This document shows, in pieces, positions 46,702 to 57,329 of a stretch of DNA of 64,000 nucleotides. Source of the DNA: Mixophyes australis (lineage: Eukaryota > Chordata > Amphibia > Anura > Limnodynastidae); NCBI GenBank assembly GCA_036250195.1, contig JAVHZZ010000004.1, positions 255,006,728-255,070,727 of the forward strand, in the 5' to 3' direction. The position numbers were made by a program, and so were the translations under genes. Every line of letters starts with the position of its first letter. Positions within the stretch are counted from its first letter, which is position 1. The notes beneath the pieces are model-generated. The model made no database searches, was not told the DNA's origin, and saw only the letters and a program-made list of their open reading frames with translations.

Positions 46702-47380
46702 GAGCTATCTGATGCTGGTATGCTTGGTAATATTTTGGCTTGAATGGCATCTTGGCAATTTTATGTTTTTCTACAGTAAACTTTCATCTTTTTTAAAGAG
46801 GTTTTTTTTTTCTTTAAAAAGGTACAAGCTTTTTATTTACATTTTTTTTCCCTGACTTAAAACCACTATGCACTTGAACATAGGCTAGAGAGTAGAGGGA
46901 TTAGTATCATCAAGACTGAGACTAGAGAGTGACAATAATAATGTCACCCCTGTTTCTGTATGAGCTATGGCGCAGTACAATGTCACTGGAGACTTTTAAG
47001 AACACTGACAGCCCTATTATTACAATTTCTGATTCAGCACTGAACCCTGCCATCTCTCCTGTTTCTGAGTGGTACAGTAAGCCATCCAGCTCTATAATTT
47101 CTGTTTCAGCAATGACAATTAGCAATGGAGCAATGGAGCTCTTCTCTTTGTGTGTAACCTATACAACATTGTAAAATTTGATTGCAAATTCAGAAGACAA
47201 GCCTGCTAGCCCTCCTATTTGGATTTCAAAACTCACAAGATCCGACATCCGACAACGTAACAATGGCTTTTCGCCCCATTTTTGATTCCGAAAAAGCCGG
47301 CTCGAGGCGGTACTCGGATATGCTAAGTTCGGGTGTGTTTGGTTCTCGAGGAACCAAGCCTGAGCCTCTCTAGCCCTAAG

Positions 47381-48161
47381 GGTCCAATTCTTAAATCTCA
47401 AAGAAACTTGTGCCGAAAAAATGAACAAAAATAATAATAAAAAAATGTATTTGTAGCTAAATATGGTATGGAAGCTAGTTGCTACTTGCTGCAGAATTCC
47501 TAAGTTTTACATCAATGAAATATTACACCTACCATAGTACAGTACATTTTTTACATTGCACATGTAAATTTAAGATATTTTCTATTAATGATTCATTTCC
47601 ACATTTGTCTGGCCTAGTCAAGCTGATTCTGATAATATTCCAGTGAATAACAGTCAGTTGGAAGTACTAAAGTGCAATACAGGTATAATTCAATAATTTT
47701 CTGTCCAAAAGTTGCAGAATTGGGTGACTCTTCATCTTCTTTATCAAAACACTTCTGCATTTTTATCTGTGACACATTTCCTTATTTTTTTCTCAAAATA
47801 TTATCTTATGTTGTCATAGCAGCTGTGTATTAAGCCTATTTAAGGCTCATTTGGGTGTGGCTTACAAGCCAGCCCTTGCTAGACCCTATACCTGAGATGT
47901 GAGGTCATCTGATTTTAACTGTGTTTTAAAGCATATAGGTCAGTGTAGGACCTGCATATAATGAGTTGCCCTTGACCCTGGGATGCAGGCCTAAATGTTT
48001 TGATCAACATATGAACTAATAATACCTCATGTTTTCTTTTTGCTATAGATGCACACATATATACAGAGTTAAGGTTAAGCAGTGACAACAACTGTCTTTT
48101 CCTTTCCTTATCTTGCTGTATGAATGACAGAAGAGCTTACATCAGTGCGCAAGCCCTAAAT
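47381..48161. other. Unassigned sequence
   Basis: AT-rich; no gene or bounded repeat recognised. Confidence 0.3.
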
Positions 48162-48711
48162 CAGGGTTGTCCATCCTGTGGCCCGCGGGCCGCATGCAGC
48201 CCAGCACGCCTGTAAATGTGGCCCAGAAGGAGTTTTGGTTGTGGCAAGGGGGCAGCACTGTTAATGGAAAAAAAAAATCCTGCAAAAAAAAGAAAAGAAA
48301 ATACTTACCTTGCGGTCACATCAGCTGGTACTCAGGCTCCCTCAGGGCCGCCTTTCCCATTGGGCACAATGGGCAGGTGCCCAGGAGCCCTGCAGCCCAC
48401 GGGGGCCCGTCGGAGGCAGCAAAAAAAAAAAAAAAAAAACCTGAAAAAAAAAAAAAAAGACAATACTTACCTTGCGGTCAGCTGGCGATCCGGCTCCCTC
48501 CATGGTCTCCTCCTCCGTCGCGCTCGCAGTGCATGTCGGGCGTGACGTCATCACGCCCGCCCGACATCCATTGCGGAGCGCGACAGTGGAGACCATGGAG
48601 GGTGCCAGATAGCCATCTGACTGCAAGGTAAGTATTGAATTTTTTTTTCCAGGTTTTTTTTTTTTCTTTTGCTGCCTCCGACGGGCCCCCCTGGGCTGCA
48701 GGGCCCATATA

Positions 48712-48750
<39 letters not shown>

Positions 48751-49386
48751 TGTATATAGGGGCCCCGGTGCACTGCTGTGCCCGGGGGCCCAAGAAGTTG
48801 TTAAGAGGGCCCTCTGGGCTCCCTCCCTTGTCTCCTTCTCCGTGCGGTGCTCGCAGTGAATGTCGGGCGTGATGTCATCACGCCCCAACATCCATTGCGG
48901 AGCGCAGCACAGAGGAGTCACCCGCGCAAGAAGAACAATCAGCAGCACAGAATTAGAGAAAAGAAGAGAAGAGGACAGGAGAACAAGCCGATTAACAGGT
49001 AAGTTAAGGGGGATTTTTTTTATGACCAGTGAATAAAAGTCACCTGGTCCTGGAGCATCATGGACCTTATCTCACTGCTACATACTTCTACTTGTAATAC
49101 TAATGGGGCATTATATATTATTCTCATTGGCCCATTATAAGTTGTTATCCCTTAAATAACATAGTGGTGTAATTAGCAAAACAGGTCACAATTTGGGGTC
49201 ACAGTGATGTATATGTCAGGTACCGCAGGCCTGGTCAGGGCACCCTGATATACAATGCCTGGCATAAATGCACTTTATTGATATTGCATCGAAACAATAC
49301 AAAAAGTGATTATAGTATAATAACTAGAGAGGATTTTTTTGAACAGGGCGATTGAAAGGTAAGTATAGGGGGATTTGGAAAAAAAA

Positions 49387-49428
<42 letters not shown>

Positions 49429-49568
49429 TTTTTTTCTCATATATATATGTTTTCTATGGTTTTTTGGATGATCAGCTATCGTTATTGTTAGTGTATCTTA
49501 TGTGCGGCCCAAACCAACTCGTCGTCTTCAAATGTGGCCCAGGGAAGCTAAAAGGTTGGACACCCCTG
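48162..49568. mobile_element. Non-autonomous hAT with Zaphod/Tip100-like ends
   Basis: Starts CAGGGTTGTCCATCCTGTGG and ends GGTTGGACACCCCTG, i.e. CAGGGGTGTCCAACC on the other strand. Perfect 8-bp TSD, CCCTAAAT (48154-48161 and 49569-49576). GGCCCGCGGGCC at the left and TGTGGCCCAGGGAAGC at the right are typical of this hAT branch. It contains a nested MITE (48343-48816) and an AT-palindrome (49377-49437: GTGATATAT...ATATATCAC). No transposase. GTAAGT-type splice-donor-like sequences occur on both strands. Confidence 0.85.
48343..48816. mobile_element. hAT foldback MITE (CAGGGCCG end), nested copy
   Basis: Close relative of 9355-9806: left end CAGGGCCGCC, right end GAGGGCCCTCTG, perfect 8-bp TSD GGCTCCCT (48335-48342 and 48817-48824). 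The interior foldback is centred on GGGCGTGACGTCATCACGCC. The host element also carries a GTGATGTCATCACGCC sequence just downstream (about 48868). Open frames here are artefacts. Confidence 0.85.
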
Positions 49569-49576
49569 CCCTAAAT

Positions 49577-51095
49577 CTACTTCACGTGCAACAAAATAAT
49601 TGCCCAGTTCTGCTTGCAACAGAAGCAGAGAAGAAATTGTGTTTGCGACAGTCTGTGCATTTACATAGATACATAGCACAGGGTTTTCCCCACTGACATC
49701 GTTAATATTGTTAATGACATGAAAACAATCATTTTATACAGAAGTTCAGTGTGTTGTAATGAGGGTGTAAGGATAAAAAGCATATAACAAATTGTTATTG
49801 TTACACAGCTATTGTATGAAAATGTAGTTTGTACAGAAGTCAGAGTTACAAACACTAAACTCCTTTTATATGGCTATATACATCTTATGGTCCATGCACT
49901 GTAAATGATTCTCCAGAGGGTAGGAGCAAATCGCAAATTCATTTTACTATTGAGAATCTCTGAAATTTGCCTCAATTTTAGAATTGACTGAATCAATTTG
50001 CCTATCTCTAGAAGTAATAACTTTCACTTCAAAGGCCTTCATAGTTTTTTCTGGATTTAGTGCTTCCTGGTAATAAAACTAGTCATTCAGCGCACATACT
50101 ACTCAATTTATTAAAGTCACTTATTAAGGTTAATGTACAGTATCATTATACTCACTTTCCCTTTCCAGGAATCAATGCATGAATAATTTTGTGTGACTAA
50201 TAACCACTTAAGAAGAAGGTCAGCTCACTGTATGTTGCAAAAGCTGGGTATTAAGTAAGAAGTATGTGTGTGAGGAGATGTTAAGATAAATTGAATTTCT
50301 GTGTTATTTTTTTCTTTTTCATGGTCCAAGAATTTTGCTAATAAAGGCTAACTGCTTTCCTAAAGAGTAAATAAACTAGGCAGGTATGTGTAACATCATT
50401 TCTCTTTCTATGACACAATTCTAAAAGACACATGTGTGCGATTAGTGTGACCCTTAAATAGTAGTTTAACATGTGCATCCAATTTCCATTGCAGTACAAT
50501 GGTACCACACAGCCATTGTTAAACACATTAGTGGGTGGAGTTTATAAGTTTTATTATTATTTGACAACAAGATTCTACATTTATACATCCCATACAACAT
50601 TATAGATTAACTGCAAGCACTACATCTAAACTGAGGGGCAGAGGAAACCACATTTATCAGGACCATCAGCTGGATATCCTTTAACATTCCTGTTGTGTTT
50701 GAGTGAAAGACCACAGAGGGCTGTGTAAGGTTATGTTAGGATTCCTGGACATGGGAGGGTAAAGGTTAAAGGAGCAGTTAAAGTTGTGTTGCTGTGATGA
50801 TCATCTGAAAGGGCCAATGAGTGAGAAGTTGGGAGGTCTTAAGAGATTGGGCGGTTATATGAGATTGCATAATCTTGACTTTGTGACATTCCCACCAACG
50901 CCTTAGTATGTTTATGATTTGGTATGATATGCTTATGTGATGTGCACTAACATCCTTTCTTTACATACAGGGCACACCGAGGCAAGAAAGCATGGCAGCC
51001 AGTGGCCATGGGCGCTGCAAGGGACGGTCATGGAGCACTCTTCTTCAAAGTGCAGCTGTGGTTGAGACACCACCTTTGTGGGGTCCAGTGCTGAC
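49577..51095. other. Unassigned sequence
   Basis: AT-rich; no gene, RNA or bounded repeat recognised. Confidence 0.3.
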
Positions 51096-52240
51096 CAGGG
51101 CCGCTGAGAGGGGGGGGGGGGGGGGGGCGGGTACATTTTACCCGGGCCTGGGCTTAAATTATTTTTTATTTTTTTATTTTTTTATCTTGCTTGTTGGTCC
51201 GTCGGTCCGTCGGTCCATCAAGCTCGTTGGTGGGGGGAGCTGGAATGAAAAAAAAAAAAAGAGATCATAATCACGTGATCGCGACGCCGCGTCCCTCCTC
51301 TCTTCTCTGCTCCATTCACACTGACTGTCGGGCGTGACGTCATCAAGTCACGCCCGACAGTCAGTGAGGAGCGCCGCAGCCAGCATGAAGAAAGCAGCAT
51401 AAAGTAAGAAGAGAAGACAGAAGAGAAGAGAAGAGAAGATAAGAAAGAAGCTGACAAAAGGTAAGGAAAGAAGAGAGGCAAGGGGGGAAACAGAAAGGGA
51501 CAGTACTATAAAGAAGAGGGAGTAAAAAAAAACGGGGGAGAGAGGCTGAGATTAAAAAAAAAAAGGGGAGAGAAGCTGAGATTAAAAAAAAAAGGGGAGA
51601 GAAGCACAGATTAAAAAAAAGGGGAGAGAAGCACAGATTAAAAAACAAGGGGAGAGAAACACATATTAAAAAAAGCAGCATGGAGGGCACAGTGTGAGTA
51701 TAAGGGGGCACAGTGTAGTTGTGATGAAGGGGCACAGTAATGTGTGTGTGTGATGGCACAGGGGGCTTGTTGCAATGTGGTGTGTGTTAGGTAGGTGGTG
51801 GCTAATTAATGGGCGCTATTTTGTTTGTAGGGTGATGGTGAGGCATTTTAATAGTGGGGACTATTAATTTAAGATGGGGTGGTTTGGGGGCTATTGAATA
51901 TGGGGGTGAGTTTGGGAAGAATGAGATCTATTTATTAAATGTGACTATGAATTATTTAATGGCAGTGATGGTTGCGGGAAATAGGTATTGCTGGGGCTGT
52001 TTGCAGGAAGAGAATAGGTTTATTTATTAAATGTGAATACTATTATTTTAATGTTGGGGCTGGAGGAAGGCCTAATCATTAATCGTGGGTGCTATTGATT
52101 TAACGCCGGGGCTGGCTGTAATTTTCTAAATGTTTCCATTTTTTTTCCAAATAGGGCTCCCAACATTCCTGGATCCGGACAAGCCACAACTAAAGAAAGC
52201 AGCAGCCACAGGTGGAGAAAGTGAGAAGAACAGGTAGGAG
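51096..52240. mobile_element. Partial hAT-like element with G-run and purine minisatellite
   Basis: The left end, CAGGGCCGCTGAGAGG, resembles the other CAGGGCCG hAT MITEs and is followed by a run of 18 or more G. A hairpin at about 51335-51365 (CTGTCGGGCGTGACGTCATC... pairing with CACGCCCGACAG) repeats the CRE-centred palindrome of those MITEs. Then come a GAAGA-rich stretch and a roughly 30-bp minisatellite (51530-51680: AAAGGGGAGAGAAGC units). A splice-acceptor-like tract ending CCAAATAG (about 52158) and a donor-like ACAGGTAGGAG (about 52229) flank an exon-like 75 bp. No right end or TSD was found, so the end coordinate is a guess. Confidence 0.4.
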
Positions 52241-52614
52241 AGAGCAGCACAGTGTGTGAAATGTTGTGATTCTAGTAGGGACAATACCTATTTTTGGTGA
52301 GTGTTGTGCCCAATGTAAGGTGCAGGCCAAGACTGAACTCTTTGTGTACACACTGCATTCCTTGTATACTACACTGTGGTTCTAGATGTCCTGAAAGTCA
52401 GGAGTGCTTGGACATATGTCACGCTCTGGTGAATTCAGGACCTAGTGATTTTGATGTGCTAGCCACACCCCAATTCACATTCACCAAATATATCTTTTGG
52501 TCTTCATTTTATTTTAAGAGTCAAAGTTATGGGTTTTGAGATATATGCAGAGAGGAGAACATCAACCGATAGGCGGCTTAATGTATCTTAGTTAGTAGAA
52601 CAACTACTAGTAAT
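52241..52614. other. Unassigned sequence
   Basis: No gene or bounded repeat recognised. Confidence 0.3.
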
Positions 52615-52820
52615 TAGAGATGCTCACTGACCCTCGTGTTTTGGTTTTGGCTTTGGATCTGGATTAGCGTTTTGGTTTTGGTTTTAGTTTTTGCAAAACC
52701 GCCCTCACGTATTTTGGTTTTGGATCTATATTTTTTTGAAAAATTGCCAAACTATGCTAAAGTCACACAATTTTGCTCTTTTTTTATTCCTACATTATTA
52801 TTAACCTCAATAACACTACC
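52615..52820. mobile_element. hAT-B left end fragment
   Basis: Begins TAGAGATGCTCACTGACCCT and continues through the GTTTTGGTTTTGG repeats to CATTATTATTAACCTCAATA, as in the other hAT-B copies. It then stops where the NSMCE2 retropseudogene begins. The matching right end is not in view. Confidence 0.75.
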
Positions 52821-52863
52821 TTAAGTCCAACAGTGCTGTCAATGAACACTACATTATTACACC

Positions 52864-54548
52864 ATGTCTGCTTGTGCAGCATCTTTAATCTCCTTCTCCT
52901 CTGTGAATACCTCCCTCTCATCCCTGAAGAACTGTGAAACTTATCCACTCCTGTGTCTACATATTACAACTGGAGTGGCATTAGATCAGCTTCTGACAGA
53001 CTGACACGGAACATGTGGGCAGCATGGAATCCATCATGTTGAAATATGCTGCATTAAACAGAAATTTAAACCAATATATATATATGCACTTGAGGAGACT
53101 GCATTTAAGTTAAAACATGACCCATCGGATGAGATCACAGATTTAAGAGAGCTTGGGTCACGGCAATAGGGTTTCTGGGATCCATGTCGGGACCCCAGGG
53201 ACTAGCTGTGACAGGAGTGTAGTGGAAACTGGGGGGCTGGATAAATGTCTTCCTCATAGAGCTTGTTTGCTGGTGCAAAGAAGGTGAATCCACACAAGGA
53301 ATAACTACCAAGGTATTTATTTCAGCAGTAGAATGAAATTGAATTCACATGAGAGGACAATGGTTTGCAATTCAGACAACAACAACAGATGAGTTGAATT
53401 CACATGAATGGTTAAAGGTTTGCAGTTCATGTAATAGCAATAGATGAAGATAAATTCACATGCATGGTTAAACAGCGGCAGGTTGAGGTTGAATTCACTC
53501 AGAGATAATGGTAGAGACCTGTACACAGTGGGAGAATAGAAGCAGGAATCCGGATGAAGCTGAGTAAACCTGAAGGGTAGATCTCTGTATTCAGCAGGTA
53601 GTTTGGAGCAACAAAACAACAGCCACTGTAGATCTGGCACTGTTGCACTGGCAACTTGCTGAGTGTAGGAGGGGACTCTTATAGTCTGCAGAGGAAGCCA
53701 ATTGAAGAATGGGATCAGGTGTTCAGATTCCGCAGGAAGCTTAGCAAATGTCTTACCCAAGATGGCAGCCTCCAGTGCTGCAGACAGAAGTCACGCTTGT
53801 CCCAGGATAACATGCTGCATACGACCAGGAGGAAGATGTATGGTAATATGGTACTGCCGATTGGTGTAAACAGGGCTAAGACCCCGATTCGTGACAGCTT
53901 GTACAGGAGAGATGCACTGCACTTTAGAATAATAATGCAGAGGAGGCCCTAAGTCAGGAGAATAAATATGTCCAATTTAAAGAACAACTAAGAGACCTGA
54001 GAAAACAAAAGGGTGTGTCACGGGCCCCTGCAGACTAGGCTTTGGAAGATGAAGACGAAGATTTCGTAGTCACCAAGAGCATCCCTATAACACAGTTAGG
54101 GATGGTGAACCCGGTGAAAAACAAAGTATATGGTCACACATATGAGAGAGAAGCAATTGAACGGATGACTGAAAACTAACTTCAGAAGGGTAAATCCGCC
54201 AGGTGTCCAAAAATTGGCTGTGATCAGTCTGACATGAGTATTTCGAGATCTTGTTCCAGACAATGCACTAAAAAGAGCCATTCATTGACATTCACAACAA
54301 AATGCAAGGTCATCACTGAGCTTCGAATTGGCCCCAATACCCCAAAAATTTAAATATAGCTAGGTACCTTTGACGTAAAGTGCAGACTACAAACACTTTG
54401 TTCAATACTGATGAAACAGCAGCAAAGTGGAAGGTTTGAGTAATACATATACACGTTTATTTAGACATCCATGCTGCTTACATTACTTCTGGAAGCAAGT
54501 TGTTCTTTGTTAATAAAACTGTTGTCTTTATACCATTAAAAAAAAAAA
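52864..54548 (+). pseudogene. NSMCE2: Processed pseudogene of NSMCE2 (SUMO ligase of the SMC5/6 complex)
   Basis: The parent encodes NSE2/MMS21, a SUMO E3 ligase of the nuclear SMC5/6 DNA-repair complex. This copy has no introns and covers the whole coding region: start ATG at 52864, a segment reading LISFSSVNTSLSSLKNC, a coiled-coil part with YVQFKEQLRDLRKQKG, and the SP-RING region with [13 protein letters not shown] and ARCPKIGCDQSD; the stop is near 54317. It ends with AATAAA (54512-54517) and an A11 tail (54538-54548), the mark of LINE-driven retroposition. Damage: in-frame stops near 53002, 54036 and 54177, several frameshifts, a small SP-RING deletion, and a zinc-ligand Cys replaced by Tyr (KVYGH). 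A solo LTR (53156-53896) splits it. No TSD was found. Confidence 0.85.
53156..53896 (-). mobile_element. Solo LTR inside the NSMCE2 pseudogene
   Basis: A 741-bp minus-strand LTR starting TGTCACGAATCGGGG, flanked by the 5-bp TSD GCTTG (53151-53155 and 53897-53901). Its last base is C instead of A (plus strand GGTCACGG instead of TGTCACGG). A minus-strand AATAAA near 53315 and TATAAGAG near 53680 fit U3-R-U5 order. Its interior includes GAATTCACATG repeats. It inserted after the retropseudogene had formed. Confidence 0.75.
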
Positions 54549-54640
54549 TCCTCCACCATTCATTGGATGTTGAAGGTGGAGTTACGGCAATGATGTCATG
54601 AATTTTGGTCAATTCTTTTAGAGTAGACCAGACCAGGGGG
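54549..54640 (-). pseudogene. hAT-B transposase fragment flanking the retropseudogene
   Basis: The sequence right after the poly(A) tail, starting TCCTCCACCATTCATTGGATG, aligns with the transposase gene of the hAT at 61019 (about 62990-63085) in the same orientation. Together with the left end at 52615, it shows that the NSMCE2 copy landed in a hAT-B element, with loss of the hAT sequence between. Confidence 0.6.
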
Positions 54641-55240
54641 TAAATGTATCAAGGTGCGATTTTGCAAAATCAGCGATTTTCTCAGGAGAGTTGAAACTCG
54701 CAGATGTATGAAGCTGAGATTTCATGCAAAATCGCCAGAGTTGTGTTTCTGTCAAAATCGCTATTTGCAAAATCGCCAGAGATCAAACTCCCAACTGTTT
54801 GCCACTGCAGCTATACAAGTCTCAAATGTATGAAGCCGCGATTAAGCAGAGTCAGGAGAGTTTACTTTTAAACATGCCAGATACAACACGTTGCTTTCCA
54901 GCAGTGTGTTGTATAAACACATCACTGTTACACTGCCTGTCAGTGTAAAAACTGTAAAGAATAGATTAAAGTTAAAAAAAAAAAGAGTGGGGTCCTCCCT
55001 CTATTCATGCTTAACCCTAGTGCTGCCTGACTACTGCTGGTTCCGTGAAAATCAGGGAAAAATTTTGTGTGGGGTCCCCCCGATTTTCACAATTGTCCTT
55101 TGGAGCTCCCACCCACCTTTATATTGGATTGACATAATATGATTGATGGGCAGCAGAGTAGACGAGGTTATAAAGTTGACAATATAATTGCATTAACAGA
55201 ATTTTTGGGGCATCAATTGCAATGTAGACAGTATTTATTA
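54641..55240. mobile_element. MITE edge and unassigned sequence
   Basis: GGGGGTAAATGTATCAAGGT at about 54641 is a MITE-like left end, followed by repeated AAAATCGCCAGAG motifs (54730-54790) and ATGTATGAAGC segments. No matching right end was found. The sequence after about 54970 is unassigned. Confidence 0.4.
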
Positions 55241-55264
55241 GGTTGACAATTCAAATGTAGACAG

Positions 55265-55395
55265 TCTTTTGTCTAACTCTAACCCTTTCCCTATCCCTAT
55301 CCCTAGACCTGTCCCTGTCACTATCCCTATCCCTGTCCCTGTCCCTATCCCTATTCCTGTCCCTATCCCTATCCCTAGACCTGTCCTTAACCATA
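55265..55395. repeat. Degenerate CCCTRT hexamer array
   Basis: About twenty tandem hexamers, CCCTAT or CCCTGT with variants, preceded by CTAACTCTAACCC. It resembles, but is not, the vertebrate telomere repeat CCCTAA. Confidence 0.8.
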
Positions 55396-55499
55396 TCCAT
55401 AGCCCTCTAATAATACTGTCCACATTTGAATAGTTTGCCAAATCATATTGTGCACTATGTGAATTGGCGAGCTAATGATACTGTTGAAACCTGAATTGT

Positions 55500-56335
55500 T
55501 GACTGTTGCACAATTTGATAGACCAAGCCCAAAATGTCAAACAGTGCAAGATGGAATTGTTCTTGGTCCCTCCCACCCACCCTTATGTTGGATCTTAAAT
55601 AGGAGAGTACACCCTTTAACAAACCAATCACTTCAGCCACAAAGAATGGCACTTTTGTGAATAAAGTGCTTGGCTTGTTCGGCACCAAAATACAAGCTAA
55701 CAATGGGCTTAAAGCACCTAAGCTAAGTTTGCTGTTAATGAACTCTACAGTGGCAAGATGTTGTTTCCATCATCCTCAGCCTCATCCTCAACCTCATCAG
55801 TGTGATGTTGTGATGGAATTTGGTAACGGGGACACAAGATCTCAATTAACTGTCTAAAACCAGCTGCATTAATAGTAGATATTGGACGCAGATCTACTAC
55901 TAGCATAGTCGCCTTGGCTTCTGTGATCCGCTTGGCTAATGGGTGACAGCTTTCATACTTGCTTCCTCTTGCAAAGGATTTTTTAACAGTCAATTGTTGT
56001 AAACTACTAGTAGTCTTCTTCTTGGTCTGCTTCTGGGTTGAAGATCCACCTACAGCAGCAGCGGGACTAATGCTCAATAATTCTTCAGCGGAATCATGGA
56101 TAGTAGAGGAGTGATCTAACCATAGCAACTTGGATGCATGACTAACTCCGATCCCTACAAAGGATATTGATGAGGATGGTGTTGTGTGTGTAGATTGCAG
56201 GTGCCGGGAACTAGGTGAGATAAGGGAGCTAGCTGGTGCTGGACTGGTTGTTTTAATTTTTTAGCATAAGTTTGAGATTTTCCCAACAGCTTGCCACGAA
56301 CCCGCTTTAAATGGCGTAACATGGAAGAGGTTCCT
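55500..56335 (-). pseudogene. Internally deleted hAT transposase relic
   Basis: Minus-strand remnant of a hAT-A/B-type transposase. From about 56335 down come the end of the BED finger (TSSMLRHLKRVRGKLL), a linker with a QQLTVKKSFARGSKYES stretch, and LRPISTINAAGFRQLIEIL up to CPRYQIPSQHH. There the frame jumps directly into the acidic C-terminal tail (TDEVEDEAEDDGNN) and stops at about 55745. The catalytic core and the dimerisation region are deleted, yet the frame is kept across the junction. The 3' flank (55535-55680) matches the hAT-A flank at 28960-29060. The N-terminal part is cut off by the (ATT)n repeat at 56336. Confidence 0.75.
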
Positions 56336-56412
56336 AGATTATTATTATTATTATTATAAATTTTTATTTATAGGGCGCCACTAGGTGTCCGCGGCGCCGT
56401 ACAGGGACAAAC
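56336..56412. repeat. (ATT)n-led dispersed repeat fragment
   Basis: An ATT microsatellite followed by TATAGGGCGCCACTAGGTG and CGCGGCGCCGTACAGGGAC. It interrupts the hAT relic and is itself the target of the Gypsy insertion. Confidence 0.5.
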
Positions 56413-56439
56413 TGTCACGGGCACTAGGAGTCTTTGCCC

Positions 56440-56900
56440 AGGAAATCACCAGATGGTAACTTACCAGAGTAATATAGGTGGTAATAGATACTCTGGTAGC
56501 AGGGTGACAACGGAACCGGAGGAACAGCAGATGGTGAGAGAATGCTCAGGAAAAGTCTATGACTAGCTGCATTGGTAATGAGTATAACTGTACATGAGGA
56601 ACTAGATGGACAAGGAAACATGAGGGTAGTCAGTGGTCTGCGTATAGCAAGTTGTACCACTGCTATAGTGAGGAGGAATGTCCAGAGGTAACGAGGAGGC
56701 AGTGAAAGTCAGCGGTCTGCGTATAGCAAGTTGTACCGCTGTCTAGGTGAAGGAATGGAATCCAGGTGGAGGTAGATAACGAGGTAGTCAGTGGTCTGCG
56801 GATCGCAAGTTGTACCACTGCTATGTGAGAGGATACTGGAAACTGGTGACACAGGGAACAGGAATCAGTGGTCTGCATATAGCAAGTTGTACCACTGAAA
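56440..56900. repeat. Minisatellite in the Gypsy LTR, first array
   Basis: About five units of about 80 bp containing GTGGTCTGCGTATAGCAAGT and TGTACCACTG. Confidence 0.8.
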
Positions 56901-57329
56901 TATATATGTGAGGAGAGCACTAGGAGATGAATGCTATGCAGAGTATACACGGGCACACAGGACTTGATCCCACGATGATATCACAATACAATGATAACAG
57001 AGCAGCACTGCTAAAGTATACAAAGTCACAATAACAATCCAGGCAAATAGGAAACACAGTCAATGGTAGCGACAGTCTCAGTGGATAAAGGACTCCGGAG
57101 GAGAACACAACTCAGTCCAGCAAGATATGCAATATAGGAACAAAGTCAATGAGAAGTATGCATACCGCGGTTCAGGAGAGCGGGCTGTCAGCGAGATGTG
57201 CAGGGATACGTGAACGGCTGAAGGCCGGCAGGAGGAGAGACCACTGGAGGGTGGAAGCGGTAATCAAGTTGGTGCAGCGCACGGCAGGTAAATCAGCGTG
57301 AACGAGGCAATACTCTGGAAGCAGTAGTA

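Larger units (their letters stand above)
37545..47372. mobile_element. hAT-B element carrying nested insertions
   Basis: Starts TAGAGGTGCTCACTGACCCC and ends GAGCCTCTCTA, with a perfect 8-bp TSD, GCCCTAAG (37537-37544 and 47373-47380). Its left end (37545-37692) continues at 44809 after hAT-A copy 2. It then holds a broken transposase on the plus strand, an (ATT)n-led dispersed repeat (about 45745-46225) and a CAGGG-ended hAT MITE (46299-46701). Removing these leaves roughly 1.8 kb. The transposase piece is inverted relative to that of the hAT-B copy at 61019. Confidence 0.85.

Noticed and set aside
52158..52235. Exon-like segment with acceptor and donor
   Set aside because: Lies in a probable hAT-like repeat beside a purine minisatellite, and the encoded peptide has no recognisable identity.
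53317..53760. 147-codon minus-strand frame
   Set aside because: Entirely within the solo LTR at 53156-53896; repeat-derived and without domains.
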